Source: PALSA-660 sp963726435
GTDB lineage: Bacteria > Actinomycetota > Coriobacteriia > Anaerosomatales > PALSA-660
Length of the DNA: 64,000 nucleotides
Direction: 5' to 3'
Assembly: GCA_963726435.1 (NCBI GenBank)
Contig: CAVSCJ010000004.1
Span: 248,001-312,000, forward strand
Below, piece by piece: positions 17,456 to 26,370 of the stretch (the stretch's first letter is position 1; each line of letters opens with the position of its first letter). Under the pieces are notes generated by a model. That model was not told where the DNA came from. It saw only the letters and a program-made list of their open reading frames with translations, and ran no database searches. A program made the translations under genes and the position numbers.

Positions 17456-18201
17456 GAAGGGCACTCACAGCCGTGGCGGCTGTGGTTCTTGGACTGGCGC
17501 TGCTCGCCGGCGCCGCCGGATGCACCCGGGTCGCTCTGCAGGACCTTCCGCAGACCCGGACGGAGACGCTGAACAAGACCGTAGCGCTCGAGGGCGCGAC
17601 GCAGCTGAAGACGGAGCTCGCGATGGGCGTCGGGGAGTTGACGGTATCCGGTCTGGAGACTTCGGGAACGGCGATGACAGGAGAGTTCGTCTACTCGCCG
17701 TCGAACTGGAAGCCCGAGGTCAGCTACAACACGGCCGGCGGCGTCGGGACGCTGGCGATCCGCCAGCCCTCGCACTCCAACGTCCAGCTGTTCGAACGCG
17801 TGAAGAACACTTGGGACGTGCGCTTGGCCAAGGGCGTCCCGACCGACCTGAAGATGACTCTCGGCGTCGGCAAGAGCTCGGTGGACCTGCGCGGGATCGA
17901 TCTGACTTCGCTGGATGTGGTCAGCGGCGTCGGGGACACGACGATAGACCTCTCCGGAGCGCGGACCACGGGCTTCACAGCCAACGTCGAGAGCGGTGTC
18001 GGCAAGCTCACGTTGCGCCTGCCGAGGTCGGTTGGCGCCAGGGTTGTCGGCGGCAAGGACGGGATCGGCGAATTCACAGCCGATGGCGTCACCGTCCACA
18101 GCGACAGCTGGGTCAACGACGCGTGGAGTGGGAGCGGCCCGAAGATCGACATCGCGCTGAGTCGCGGCGTCGGCGCGGTCGAGATCCTGCTCGTCGACTA
18201 G
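17452..18201 (+). CDS. Toastrack-type lipoprotein
   Basis: A 249-residue exported lipoprotein. The signal peptide ends in a lipobox LLAGAAGC near residue 23. The mature part is a repeated beta pattern with GVGELTVSG, GVGKSSVDLRG, GVGDTTIDLSG, GVGKLTLRL and GVGAVEILL. Regular GVG turns followed by strands are characteristic of toastrack/DUF4097-like adhesion or sensing domains. It is the third gene of the PadR operon and is placed outside the membrane, where it could sense or stabilise the envelope. Confidence 0.75.
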   Translation: MRRALTAVAAVVLGLALLAGAAGCTRVALQDLPQTRTETLNKTVALEGATQLKTELAMGVGELTVSGLETSGTAMTGEFVYSPSNWKPEVSYNTAGGVGTLAIRQPSHSNVQLFERVKNTWDVRLAKGVPTDLKMTLGVGKSSVDLRGIDLTSLDVVSGVGDTTIDLSGARTTGFTANVESGVGKLTLRLPRSVGARVVGGKDGIGEFTADGVTVHSDSWVNDAWSGSGPKIDIALSRGVGAVEILLVD

Positions 18202-18242
18202 ACATCTGAAAGCCTCACGAGGGGCGAAAGGGCGTGTGAAGG

Positions 18243-18524
18243 ATGTACCACATGTGGGTGCCGTTCGGATTCGGTTTCGCAGGTCTCGGGCTGCTCGCGG
18301 CCGTGACCGCCGCCGCCTACCCGGTGTTCGTGGTCTGGATGATCATCGACGCCTTGCTGCGTACCGACGCCGAGTATCCGGGCACCGAGACCAACCGCAA
18401 GATCCTGTGGGTCGTGCTGATGATCCTGTTCCATGTAGTGTCGATCGCCTACTTCTTCGTGGTGTTCCTGAAGATCAAGCGCGGCTCGCTCCAAGCGCCG
18501 TACTGCCCGCCGCCCGCCGCGTAG
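18243..18524 (+). CDS. PLDc_N-like small membrane protein
   Basis: A 93-residue protein with two membrane helices (GLGLLAAVTAAAYPVFVVWMIIDALL and ILWVVLMILFHVVSIAYFFVVF). The arrangement W-x-x-DAL then KILW ... FH ... AYFF matches the phospholipase D N-terminal (PLDc_N / Cardiolipsynt_N) domain found alone or in front of cardiolipin synthases. Here it stands alone. It lies 41 bases after the lipoprotein gene and completes the PadR operon before a strong terminator. Confidence 0.7.
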   Translation: MYHMWVPFGFGFAGLGLLAAVTAAAYPVFVVWMIIDALLRTDAEYPGTETNRKILWVVLMILFHVVSIAYFFVVFLKIKRGSLQAPYCPPPAA

Positions 18525-18538
18525 CGGCTTGGCGAGAG

Positions 18539-18572
18539 GCGGCCCCGCGTCCGGAAGCGGATGCGGGGCCGC
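18539..18572. terminator. Convergent hairpin, 15-bp stem
   Basis: Bases 18539-18553 pair with 18558-18572 around a GAAG tetraloop, with one G-T wobble. It separates the end of the PadR operon (+) from the converging gene at 18599 (-). No long T run follows on the + strand (TGTACGTTTG). Confidence 0.65.
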
Positions 18573-18598
18573 TGTACGTTTGCGGGAGGCGCCTGGGG

Positions 18599-18967
18599 CT
18601 ACCCGATCCAGCCGAGCAGCGCCGCGGCGACGATGAGCGCGTCGATGATCGGGTTGGCGATGAAGTCCTTGTGCCACAGCACCGCCGTGATGGCGACCGA
18701 GAGCACGGATGCCAGCACCGCGGCCGGCACCCAGACGCCCGCCAGGACCGGCACGCCCCACACTCCGAGGGCGGCGACGGCGTATCCGAGGAAGAGCAGC
18801 GCGATCACTGCCGTCCCGGGTCCGCGCAACTTCTCCGCGGGGACCGAGGGCATCAGCGGCGACTTCCACCGGAATGGCCACTTGGGGTCCTCAGGCTCCG
18901 GCATGAGCCACATGAAGTGGACGGCTCCGTGCGCGAGCAGCAAGGCGCCGAACAGGAATCGCAGCAT
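18599..18967 (-). CDS. Four-helix membrane protein
   Basis: A 122-residue integral membrane protein with about four helices. The first contains FLFGALLLAHGAVHFMWL, with a conserved-looking H-A-V-H pair, then a hydrophilic loop rich in Pro and Trp. The ATG is preceded by GAGGGAG. No family could be named; the overall layout resembles small DoxX- or ABA4-like proteins but without a diagnostic motif. Confidence 0.55.
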   Translation of the reverse strand: MLRFLFGALLLAHGAVHFMWLMPEPEDPKWPFRWKSPLMPSVPAEKLRGPGTAVIALLFLGYAVAALGVWGVPVLAGVWVPAAVLASVLSVAITAVLWHKDFIANPIIDALIVAAALLGWIG

Positions 18968-19006
18968 CGGAGTCTCCCTCGTGTGGTCCGGGCGGACGTC
19001 ACGAGT

Positions 19007-20647
19007 CTAGCGCGCGGGCCGTACGCTCTCTATCGCCGTGGCCAGGTCGGCGGAGGGCGGAAGAGGAAGCATGGCCGCGATGCCGGCCCGTTCCAGCCGC
19101 TCGACCACCGACTCGTTGGCTCGGCAGAGAACCACGCGGATCCCGCGCTTGCCCAGCGTTTCCAGCACCTCCTGGAGACTCGACAGACCCGTCAGGTCCA
19201 CGAAGGGCACTCGCGCGAGCGAGATGATCAGCGCGTCCGGCTCGGTGTGAGTGTGGAGCAACGCCTGCTCGAACTGATCCACCGCCCCGAAGAAGAAGGG
19301 CCCGCGGACGGTGTAGACCAGCACGCCATGCGGAACGTCGGGCGCCCCCTCGTCCGGCAGTGCAGCCGCCAACTCGTCGTCCTCCAGCTGACGGACCTCC
19401 ACCGCTGAAGACATCCGCCGCAGGAAGTTCAGCATCGCGAGGATGATGCCGACCTCGACGGCGAGGACCAGGTCGGTGAAGATGGTCAGCCACATCGTGA
19501 TGAACATCACCGCGACGTCGGTCTTCGGCGCGCGGAGCGCGATGCGCCCGACGTGACGGATCTCGCTCATGTTGAACGCCACGACGAACAGGATCGCAGC
19601 GAGTGCGGCGAGCGGGACGTTGTATGCGAGCGGAGCGAGCGCGACGAGCACGAGCACGATGACGGCGGCGTGGACGATGCCCGCGAGCGGGCTGTTGCCG
19701 CCGTGCCGCACGTTGGTGGCGGTGCGGGCTATCGCGCCCGTCGCCGCGAAACCTCCGAAGAGCGAGGATGCCACGTTCGCGATGCCTTGGCCGATGAGCT
19801 CATGGTTGGAGTCGTGCCTGGTCCCCGTCATCCCGTCCGCCACCGTCGCCGACAGCAGCGACTCGATCGCTCCGAGCATCGCTATCGCGAACGCGGGCTG
19901 CACAAGGTTCAGGGCGAGGTTGACCGAGAAGTGAGGCAAGGTCAGCGGAGGCAAGCCGAGAGGGACGCCTCCGAAGGTCGAGCCGATGGTGGCGACGCCG
20001 GGAAGGCGCCAGACGCTCTGCACGATCGTAGCGGCCACGAGCGCGACCAGAGGAGCCGGGATCTTGCCGATCTTCGGGATGTGCGGCCAGGCGACAAGGA
20101 CGGCGATGCTGGCCACTCCGATCAGAGCCGTGGTGGGGTGTAGCTGCGGCATCGAGGCGATCAGGGCGAACAGCTTCTCGTGGAAGTGTTCGCCGACAGG
20201 CTTCGGCAACCCGAAGAACGCGTCCCACTGCCCGACCCAGATCACTACCGCGATGCCGGCGGTGAACCCGAGGATGACCGACTCGGGGATGTAGCGGATG
20301 ACCCCGCCCATCTTCGCCAGCCCGAACGCGAGCAGCATGACGCCGGCCATGAGCGTGACCATCTGGAGGCCCGAGAACCCGTAGCGGGCCGTGACGCCGG
20401 CGAGCAGCACGGCGAAGGCGCCCGTCGGTCCGGCGATCTGGACGCGGCTGCCGCCGAACAGGGTGACCGCGAGCCCGGCGACTAGGGCGGTGTACAGGCC
20501 GTTCTCCGGCTTGGCGCCAGATGCGACGGCGAAGGCCATCGCGAGAGGGAGGGCGACGATGCCGACGATGAGCCCTCCGGTGAGGTTCCTCATCCAGTTG
20601 TCGCGCTTGAGCAGTCCGGCGCGCCAGGCTTCTATGATCGCGGGCAT
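19007..20647 (-). CDS. SulP family anion permease with STAS domain
   Basis: A 546-residue SLC26/SulP transporter, probably for sulfate, bicarbonate or another anion. The membrane part opens with LTGGLIVGIVALPLAMAFAVASG, the family's conserved first-helix region, and contains GPTGAFAVLLAGV and GQGIANVASSLFGGFAATGAIARTATNVR. The C-terminal STAS domain (about residues 430-546) has VPFVDLTGLSSLQEVLETL. SulP substrate cannot be read from sequence. No carbonic anhydrase or sulfur-assimilation gene is adjacent. No good ribosome site precedes the ATG. Confidence 0.92.
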   Translation of the reverse strand: MPAIIEAWRAGLLKRDNWMRNLTGGLIVGIVALPLAMAFAVASGAKPENGLYTALVAGLAVTLFGGSRVQIAGPTGAFAVLLAGVTARYGFSGLQMVTLMAGVMLLAFGLAKMGGVIRYIPESVILGFTAGIAVVIWVGQWDAFFGLPKPVGEHFHEKLFALIASMPQLHPTTALIGVASIAVLVAWPHIPKIGKIPAPLVALVAATIVQSVWRLPGVATIGSTFGGVPLGLPPLTLPHFSVNLALNLVQPAFAIAMLGAIESLLSATVADGMTGTRHDSNHELIGQGIANVASSLFGGFAATGAIARTATNVRHGGNSPLAGIVHAAVIVLVLVALAPLAYNVPLAALAAILFVVAFNMSEIRHVGRIALRAPKTDVAVMFITMWLTIFTDLVLAVEVGIILAMLNFLRRMSSAVEVRQLEDDELAAALPDEGAPDVPHGVLVYTVRGPFFFGAVDQFEQALLHTHTEPDALIISLARVPFVDLTGLSSLQEVLETLGKRGIRVVLCRANESVVERLERAGIAAMLPLPPSADLATAIESVRPAR

Positions 20648-20768
20648 GCGGGGTCAAGTCCCAGGGTCAGTGGGTGGGCAAAGGCGTGGCTCAACACCCT
20701 ACCATCGGAAGTCGTCGTTCGAGGGCCGCAAACCGCACGTCTGGGGTGCGATTCGGGGATCGGCGCGC

Positions 20769-21251
20769 CTACAGTCCGAGCGCTCTGCGCTTGTCGACTA
20801 TCGCCGCGACGTGGCTCTCGAGGTGGCGGATCGTGTGCAGGAAGAGGCGGCGCAGCGTCACGAGGCCGATCTCACTGTGGATGGCTTCGCGCTCCCAGGC
20901 CGACGCGTCGACGCGGCGCAGGTCGGCGGACATCTGCTCGCGCGTGATCTCGATCAGACGCAGATCGAGGTCGAGATCGCGCTCCGCGTACTTGAGCGCC
21001 TCGAGGTACGTGATCCCGTCGACGCCCATGAGAAGCGGCCGGTCGGTGGCGATCGTCCGCTTCATGCGGTCAGCCATGAACTGGTCGGCGTCAACGATGT
21101 GGCAGACGACTTCCTGCGACGACATCTTGCCGGCGATCGGGTGAGCCGCCAGCTGCTCGGGGGTCATGTCGGCCACGGCGTCGCGCAGGAGCGCGGTGCC
21201 GGCCAGGTAGCGCTCGATCAGATCGGCGGGCGAAGCGGTCGCGTCATCCAT
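20769..21251 (-). CDS. DinB/YfiT-fold protein
   Basis: About 160 residues of four-helix-bundle type. Its pattern (LAGTALLRDAVADMTPEQL, then SSQEVVCHIVDADQFMADRM and LRRLFLHTIRHLESHVAAIV) fits the DinB superfamily, with His residues in the second and fourth helices that could form the metal site. Family members include thiol-dependent transferases and stress-induced proteins. The ATG at 21251 is preferred over an upstream in-frame start because conservation begins there. Exact reaction unknown. Confidence 0.75.
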   Translation of the reverse strand: MDDATASPADLIERYLAGTALLRDAVADMTPEQLAAHPIAGKMSSQEVVCHIVDADQFMADRMKRTIATDRPLLMGVDGITYLEALKYAERDLDLDLRLIEITREQMSADLRRVDASAWEREAIHSEIGLVTLRRLFLHTIRHLESHVAAIVDKRRALGL

Positions 21252-21292
21252 GAGTGCCCTCTCGACTCGCGTCCGGTCGCCGGACGCCACGG

Positions 21293-22498
21293 CTAGCAGC
21301 TCCCCGGCGCGGCGCACGGGGCCGAACGCTCGAACTCGGGAGCCGCCTCTATCCGGCCGACGAGGACTGAACGGTCGGTCTCAGCGTGCAGCAGGCAGGT
21401 CAGGTCCTCGGCCATCGGGTCGCCGGTGCGCTGCCACGCCTTCGCGCGACAGCCGCGGCAGATGCGCGAGTACTCGCACGCGTCGGGCGCGCAGACGCCC
21501 TTCGACTCCTGCACGTCTAGCTTGTACAGCTCGGCGACGGCCTCTTGCAGCGACATCTCGCGGACGTTGCCGATCGTCCAGTCTTGGGCGAACTGGCAGG
21601 GCATGATGCCGCCCTCGGAGTTGATGTTCATGTGGCCCTTGCCGACTGGGCACGCGCTGATGACCTTCAGGCGCTCGAGCCCGTTGCTCACGTCTATGCC
21701 GCGCTCCATGAAGCGCTCGGCGACGTAGGGGATGAACGACGGCATCGCGCCGATGTCCCATTCGAACCCCTTCGCGCCGCTTTCCTGCCCCGCGACGAGG
21801 TCCTCGATGATGAAGTCGGCCAGCTCGCGCCATTGCGTGGCGGTGATGCGGCCGTCGTCCTCGCCCTCGCTGCGGCCGGCAGTGATCAGGTCGCAGAAGT
21901 AGATGAGGCCGACGCCCAGTTCGCGCGCCTCGGCGATGAGGTCGTAGATGTAGGGCCAGGTTGTCTTGCTGATCGCCGTCTTGATGGCGACGCCGACGCC
22001 CTCCTCACGCAGGACCCTGATGGCCTCGATGACGCGGCGGCGCGTGCCGGGCACGCCGACCATGGCGTCGTGGAACTCGTCGGGCCCGTAGAGGGAGGTC
22101 GCGATCCAGTCGATTCCGTTGGACTTGAGCCGACGGGCGGCATCGCGGTCGATCATCGTGCAGTTCGTCGAGACGGTGACCCGGATGCCGTAGCCGCGGG
22201 CGCGCTCGAGGATCTCCCAGAAGTTGCGGCGGATCATCGGCTCGCCACCGGAGAGGAAGAGCGCCGGAAGGCCGCGCTCGCCCATCTGGTCGACCAGCGC
22301 GAGCGTCTCCTCATCGGTCAGCTCGTTCGGGCGCACGTGGGCGTCGGCGGCCATGTAGCAGTGGTCGCATAGCAGGTTGCATCGGTTGGTGATGTTCCAG
22401 ATGACGTCGCTCGGACGGCCGAGCTTGAAGGCGGTGATCGCCTTGTTCTCGACGTCGGCGAGAGGTCCCTGGAAGAAGAGCGAACGTACGTGGGCCAT
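21293..22498 (-). CDS. Radical SAM protein with SPASM-type C-terminal Fe-S domain
   Basis: A 401-residue protein. The radical SAM motif CNLLCDHC (CX3CX2C, about residue 39) follows VIWNITNR. LFLSGGEP is the usual GGE SAM-binding motif. The C-terminal part has a SPASM-like cysteine set: C in ISACPVGKGH, C in GGIMPCQF, then CAPDACEYSRICRGCRAKAW. The overall pattern resembles AhbC/AhbD and NirJ-type haem-modifying enzymes, but also peptide-modifying maturases. No candidate precursor peptide was found beside it. The ATG at 22498 begins the conserved part; a longer in-frame start is less likely. Confidence 0.85.
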   Translation of the reverse strand: MAHVRSLFFQGPLADVENKAITAFKLGRPSDVIWNITNRCNLLCDHCYMAADAHVRPNELTDEETLALVDQMGERGLPALFLSGGEPMIRRNFWEILERARGYGIRVTVSTNCTMIDRDAARRLKSNGIDWIATSLYGPDEFHDAMVGVPGTRRRVIEAIRVLREEGVGVAIKTAISKTTWPYIYDLIAEARELGVGLIYFCDLITAGRSEGEDDGRITATQWRELADFIIEDLVAGQESGAKGFEWDIGAMPSFIPYVAERFMERGIDVSNGLERLKVISACPVGKGHMNINSEGGIMPCQFAQDWTIGNVREMSLQEAVAELYKLDVQESKGVCAPDACEYSRICRGCRAKAWQRTGDPMAEDLTCLLHAETDRSVLVGRIEAAPEFERSAPCAAPGSC

Positions 22499-22696
22499 TG
22501 CGGTGCGACTCCTAGAAGTCCTCGCGCCCCGCGCTCGGCGGGGCTCGGTTGTGAGCATGTGAATGCTAGCACGGGTCGCGCGTGGGGTGCGCGCGGAGCC
22601 GGCGGCCGGGCGGGACGGGCGGCCGGAGCTACCGTGCCCGGGAGGGGGATGATGCATCGTGTCACCCCGACCGCATGACGAAGGGAGTCGACTCCC

Positions 22697-23179
22697 GTGG
22701 CCCCCGCATCCAACAGCGACCCGACAGCCCCAACGCTGGCCGAGCGTCTGCGTCTCGACGTCGATCGCCGGTGGCTGTTCGCGATCGCGGGCGCCGTCTG
22801 GACGGGTGTCGGTCTGCTACTGCTCGGATACGCCGTGACTTGGCTCGCGCCGGTGTCGATACCGCTCGAGATCGAGTTGGGCATCGCGGGGCTGGCGGTA
22901 GCCGCCGTGTTCGTTCGCTTCCTGTTCCACGGCATCGTGAGCAAGAACATCGCGCGCATCGAGGGCGGGCCCGCGCGCGCGAGCGCGTTCTCCTTCCAGG
23001 GGTGGAGGAGCTACCTGGTGACCGTGTTCATGATCGTCCTGGGTGTAGTGCTCAAGCGCTCGCCGATCCCGAAGCCCGACCTGGCGGTCATGTATCTGGG
23101 TGTCGGCGTAGCGCTGCTTCTGACCAGCGGGCTGTACCACCGGCACTTGTTCAAGACGCGGCGGGGCGCGAGGGAGTAG
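22697..23179 (+). CDS. Membrane protein, about four helices
   Basis: A 160-residue protein whose GTG follows a plausible GAAGGGAG. It has four hydrophobic segments (AIAGAVWTGVGLLLLGYAV, LGIAGLAVAAVFVRFLF, SYLVTVFMIVLGVVL and LAVMYLGVGVALLLTSGL) and short loops with KNIARIEGGPAR and LKRSPIPKPDLA. The charged loops look conserved but no family name can be given. It is divergent from the radical SAM gene across a 198-base spacer. Confidence 0.6.
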   Translation: MAPASNSDPTAPTLAERLRLDVDRRWLFAIAGAVWTGVGLLLLGYAVTWLAPVSIPLEIELGIAGLAVAAVFVRFLFHGIVSKNIARIEGGPARASAFSFQGWRSYLVTVFMIVLGVVLKRSPIPKPDLAVMYLGVGVALLLTSGLYHRHLFKTRRGARE

Positions 23180-23298
23180 GGCCGTCCGACACCGAATCGT
23201 GGTTTGACTGGCCTCCGTTCGGCCGCCACTGTTGACGCGACGGGTGACACGATCGTCATGGGGGGAGCCCGGCTCGCCAGTTGGGTCGAGGGGGGTTC

Positions 23299-25046
23299 AT
23301 GCAGCGACACTCGCGTCTCTGTCTCGCGCTCGTGTGCGCCGCGGGCCTTCTTCTTGCGTTGGTCTCGGGCTGCACGGTTCCGCCCTCGGAGTCTGCCTCG
23401 CCTGCTCCTCCATCTACGCCTGCCACTCTGTCCACCGAGCCGGGAACGGTCGGCCCGAACGAAGGGGATTACCGGCCATCCGCGAATGACCTCCTGCTCG
23501 ATGTGCGCGTCGACAGTGTGGACAGTGGCCTCGCCACAGTCACAGTGGAACTGCGGAACATCACGGACGCCCCGCTGGTCTTCTTGCCTGAGCAGGCGGT
23601 CTGCCGTCTGGCGGTTCGACGTCCAGGCGAGGCCTCGCCCTCTATCGTCACTTCTGTGGCTGTCGGCTATCAGGGCTGGGGCGACCCAGTCAGCGCGAAG
23701 CGTCGGCTGACGATCTGGCCCTACGAGTTCCTGACCGGGACTGCTACTCTGCGACTCACAGGGGCGGACCTGTTCACGGTCGTCGGGTCGATGCCGGCGA
23801 TCCCGGGGGTCGAATCGATGCCGACGCGGGCGGCCGTTCGCGGCGACCTCTCGGGCACCCTCGAGGACGGGGAGTACGCCTCGAGCTTCGATGCAGACGG
23901 CTGGGGTACTGCGGGAACGGTGAGTGGTGCGGTGTCCGAGTTCGCATCGGCAGATCCGACCCGTGCGATCTCTTCCAGGTGTACATGCGCAGAGGGCGAG
24001 CGTCTCGACGCGAACGTCTACTGCCGCGCGAATTCCGGGATCAGACTCGTCGCTCGTGCTCCCGACGCGCGAGGACGTGCAACGGGTGTTGGGAACGGTA
24101 CCGCGGACTCAGGGCGACAGCGCGCACCGCTGGCCGCATCGGCAGCGGCGGGTCGCGATGCCGGCCGATCATGGCTGACTGGCCTGGCAGGACTATTGGA
24201 GCGCGACTCGATTCCACTCGACGGGCACGGCGTTATGGACTACGTAGCGCCGTCTGCTGGCGTCTACGTCCCTAGCCGTGTTCAGCGAGGGCAGCACAGC
24301 GCACGGCAGAGCCGTATGCAGCTGAACTGGACAGTTGACTCCGATCTCAGGATCGCGCGAACATGGGTGCAAGAATCGCCGGCGTGCGGCGCAGAGCACG
24401 GTCCTCGGGGACGGTCCGGATCGCGTCGACCGTGTGGACGGCTACGTCGTGAGCGCCAAGAAGGACCAGTCACTGGTGGCACTGGGTGAACCGATTGGTG
24501 TCCCCTACGACATGCGAGCGCAGCGTCCGCAAGGCCGGGGAAGAACGACGAAGTCCGAGAAGGGCGAGATCGATGCGAGTTCGCTCTCGATCGAGGCGAC
24601 GAGCACGCGACGCTACACGATCACCGTGGACGTGTCTCCATACGCCGACCCGTGCGGGATTCAGCGGCAACTACCTGCTCTCTTGGTGGATCAGGGAAGC
24701 GCGTGCAGCGTCGAGGCGACTCCGGATCAGACTGGACGCCGACGGGATACTGGACGATCACGAGGACGCGTAACGGACTCAGACGGGCCGCGGGCTTCGC
24801 GGGCAGGAAGGTGCTACTCGGGGCGTTCGACAGCGACGGCATGGTGGGACCCCGGGAGCGTGACCCAGGACTTCGGGCGCAACGGCTCATTCAGTCATCG
24901 CTGGGCAAGGGACGGGACCAAGGACGCCACGGGTGACGACGACGCTCACGAGCATCATGGTCTGGGTCGCAGCGAATGATGGATTCGTGCCGTGCTATGT
25001 CGATGTGTATCCACCCTTGGACCCCTCGGGGTTTCGCCACCCATAG
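23299..25046 (+). pseudogene. Secreted lipoprotein gene with many frameshifts
   Basis: The first about 210 codons are intact: a signal peptide ending LVSGC (lipobox), a Ser/Pro linker and a beta domain (LLLDVRVDSVDSGLATVTVEL, SAKRRLTIWPYEF) resembling BsuPI-type inhibitors. After about 23950 the coding sense jumps frame every 40-150 bases. Recognisable pieces in order include DPCDLFQVYMRRG (frame 2), GERLDANVYC (frame 1), SAGVYV then LAVFSEGSTAHG (shifted), LNWTVDSD, TRRYTITVDVSPYADP, GFSGNYLLSWW and TPTGYWTITRTRNGL, ending with AANDGFVPCYVDVY before TAG 25046. They read like two PPC-type beta domains. Either a decayed gene or a locally poor sequence; frame-restored length would be about 580 residues. 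Confidence 0.55.
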
Positions 25047-25156
25047 CCGAACGGTTCCGGCCTGCGCGCGGTCTGGAGCGATTCCCGTTCTCGCGCAACC
25101 ATGCGGGGACGCCTCCCCGCCTCCCGGGTACAGTCCCCGGAGGAGGTGCCACCGTC

Positions 25157-26018
25157 ATGGAACACATCGAACTGCACTCACTCACCGACACGGTCGAGAT
25201 CGCGCCGGGCATCAAGATGCCGCGCCTCGGTCTCGGAACGTTCCGATCCCGCGGGGGCGTCGAGGTGGAGCACGAGGTCCGTTGGGCTCTCGAGTTCGGC
25301 TACCGCGGCATCGACACCGCCTCGATGTACCAGAACGAGGAGGGCGTCGGTCGTGCGATCGCGCAGAGCGGCATCCCGCGCGAGGAGATCTTCGTCGCCA
25401 CGAAGCTCTGGAACGACGAGCAGGGCTACGACAACACCCTCGTCGCGTGCGAGAGCAGCCTGGAGCGGCTCGACCTCGAGTACGTCGACCTCTATCTGAT
25501 CCATTGGCCGATGCCGGATACCACCGCCGAGACGTGGCGGGCACTCGAGCACCTGCGCGAGGAAGGCGTCGTCCGCGCCGTCGGCGTGTGCAACTTCCTC
25601 ATCCCGCACCTGGAGGGTCTGCTCGCGATCGCGAACGTTCCCGCCCGCGGTCGACCAGGTCGAGCACCACCCGCGCCTCCAGCAGCCGGAGTTGCGCGAC
25701 TTCCTGGGCGAGCACGGGGTGACCATGCAGGCGTGGGCGCCGATCATGAGAGGTGCCGTGGCGCAGATCCCGGAGATAGTCGACATAGCGCGGGCGCACG
25801 ACAAGACGGCGGCGCAGGTCACGATCAGGTGGATCCTGCAGCACGGCGTGACCACGATCCCGAAGTCCGTGCACCGCGAGCGCATCGCAGAGAACGCGGA
25901 CGTCTACGACTTCGGGCTCACCGACGCCGAGATGGCCGTCATCGACGCGCTGGACCGCGGCGAGCGGCTCGGTCGCAACCCGGACAGCTTCGCCCACGCG
26001 CTCGGCCTCTTCCGCTAG
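25157..26018 (+). CDS. Aldo/keto reductase (one frameshift)
   Basis: An NADPH-dependent (alpha/beta)8-barrel reductase of about 286 residues. Conserved parts are MPRLGLGTFRSRGG, GYRGIDTASMYQNEEGVG (catalytic Asp and Tyr), VATKLWNDEQGYDNT (catalytic Lys), DLYLIHWPMPD (catalytic His) and VGVCNF. The frame shifts +1 in the CCC run at 25640-25642. Dropping one C gives NVPPAVDQVEHHPRLQQPELRD, the expected sequence, and continues to IPKSVHRERIAENADVYDF. The start lies behind AGGAGGTG. A simple insertion error is likely. Confidence 0.9.
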
Positions 26019-26148
26019 CCGGCGCCGCTCGGCGTTCCGCCCGGCCCCACGGCGCGCTTCGGCGCGCGTCTTGCTGCGCTCCCGGGCACGGGGGTACCCG
26101 AGGGCCGCATTCCCGCGGCCCGGCGATGAGGAGGAGGTGATCCAGCAG

Positions 26149-26217
26149 ATGCGAAGTCATGACATCGCCGCGCTGGTCCGGTCCGACACGATGATCGTGG
26201 AGGACGGAACCTCCTAG
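26149..26217 (+). CDS. 22-residue mini-ORF behind extended Shine-Dalgarno
   Basis: ATG 26149 starts MRSHDIAALVRSDTMIVEDG plus two residues, then TAG. GAGGAGGTGATCC at 26131-26143 matches 12 of 13 positions of the full 16S tail complement AAGGAGGTGATCC, much longer than any other site in the window. ACCTCCT at 26209-26215, at the end of the ORF, can pair with AGGAGGT at 26132-26138 and would hide the site. This could be a real small protein, a leader or a small RNA. No + strand gene follows within 1 kb, so a classical leader role is not supported. Confidence 0.3.
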   Translation: MRSHDIAALVRSDTMIVEDGTS

Positions 26218-26309
26218 GACGGCGGCGCTGAAGGCGGCCGGACCGAGGCCGCAGCGCGATAGCGCCGCGCTTCCATGCAGGCGAAGGCGCCGCCGACCGG
26301 CGGCGATGG

Positions 26310-26341
26310 GAGAGGGCCACCCCGCGTGGGGTGGCCCTCTC
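26310..26341. terminator. Perfect 14-bp hairpin between converging genes
   Basis: Bases 26310-26323 pair without mismatch with 26328-26341 around a GCGT loop. It lies between the aldo/keto reductase or mini-ORF (+) and the NmrA-like gene (-) and can end transcription from both sides. No T run follows on either strand. Confidence 0.7.
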
Positions 26342-26370
26342 TGCTTGCTCGCGTACGGCCGCCCGCGCGC

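Larger units (their letters stand above)
26019..26370. other. 352-base spacer with palindromes and a mini-ORF
   Basis: No ordinary gene is present. The spacer holds GC palindromes near 26060-26125, a 22-codon ORF behind an exceptionally strong Shine-Dalgarno sequence, a GC-rich paired-looking stretch (26220-26305) and a perfect 14-bp hairpin at its end. It lies between a + strand and a - strand gene. Confidence 0.5.
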
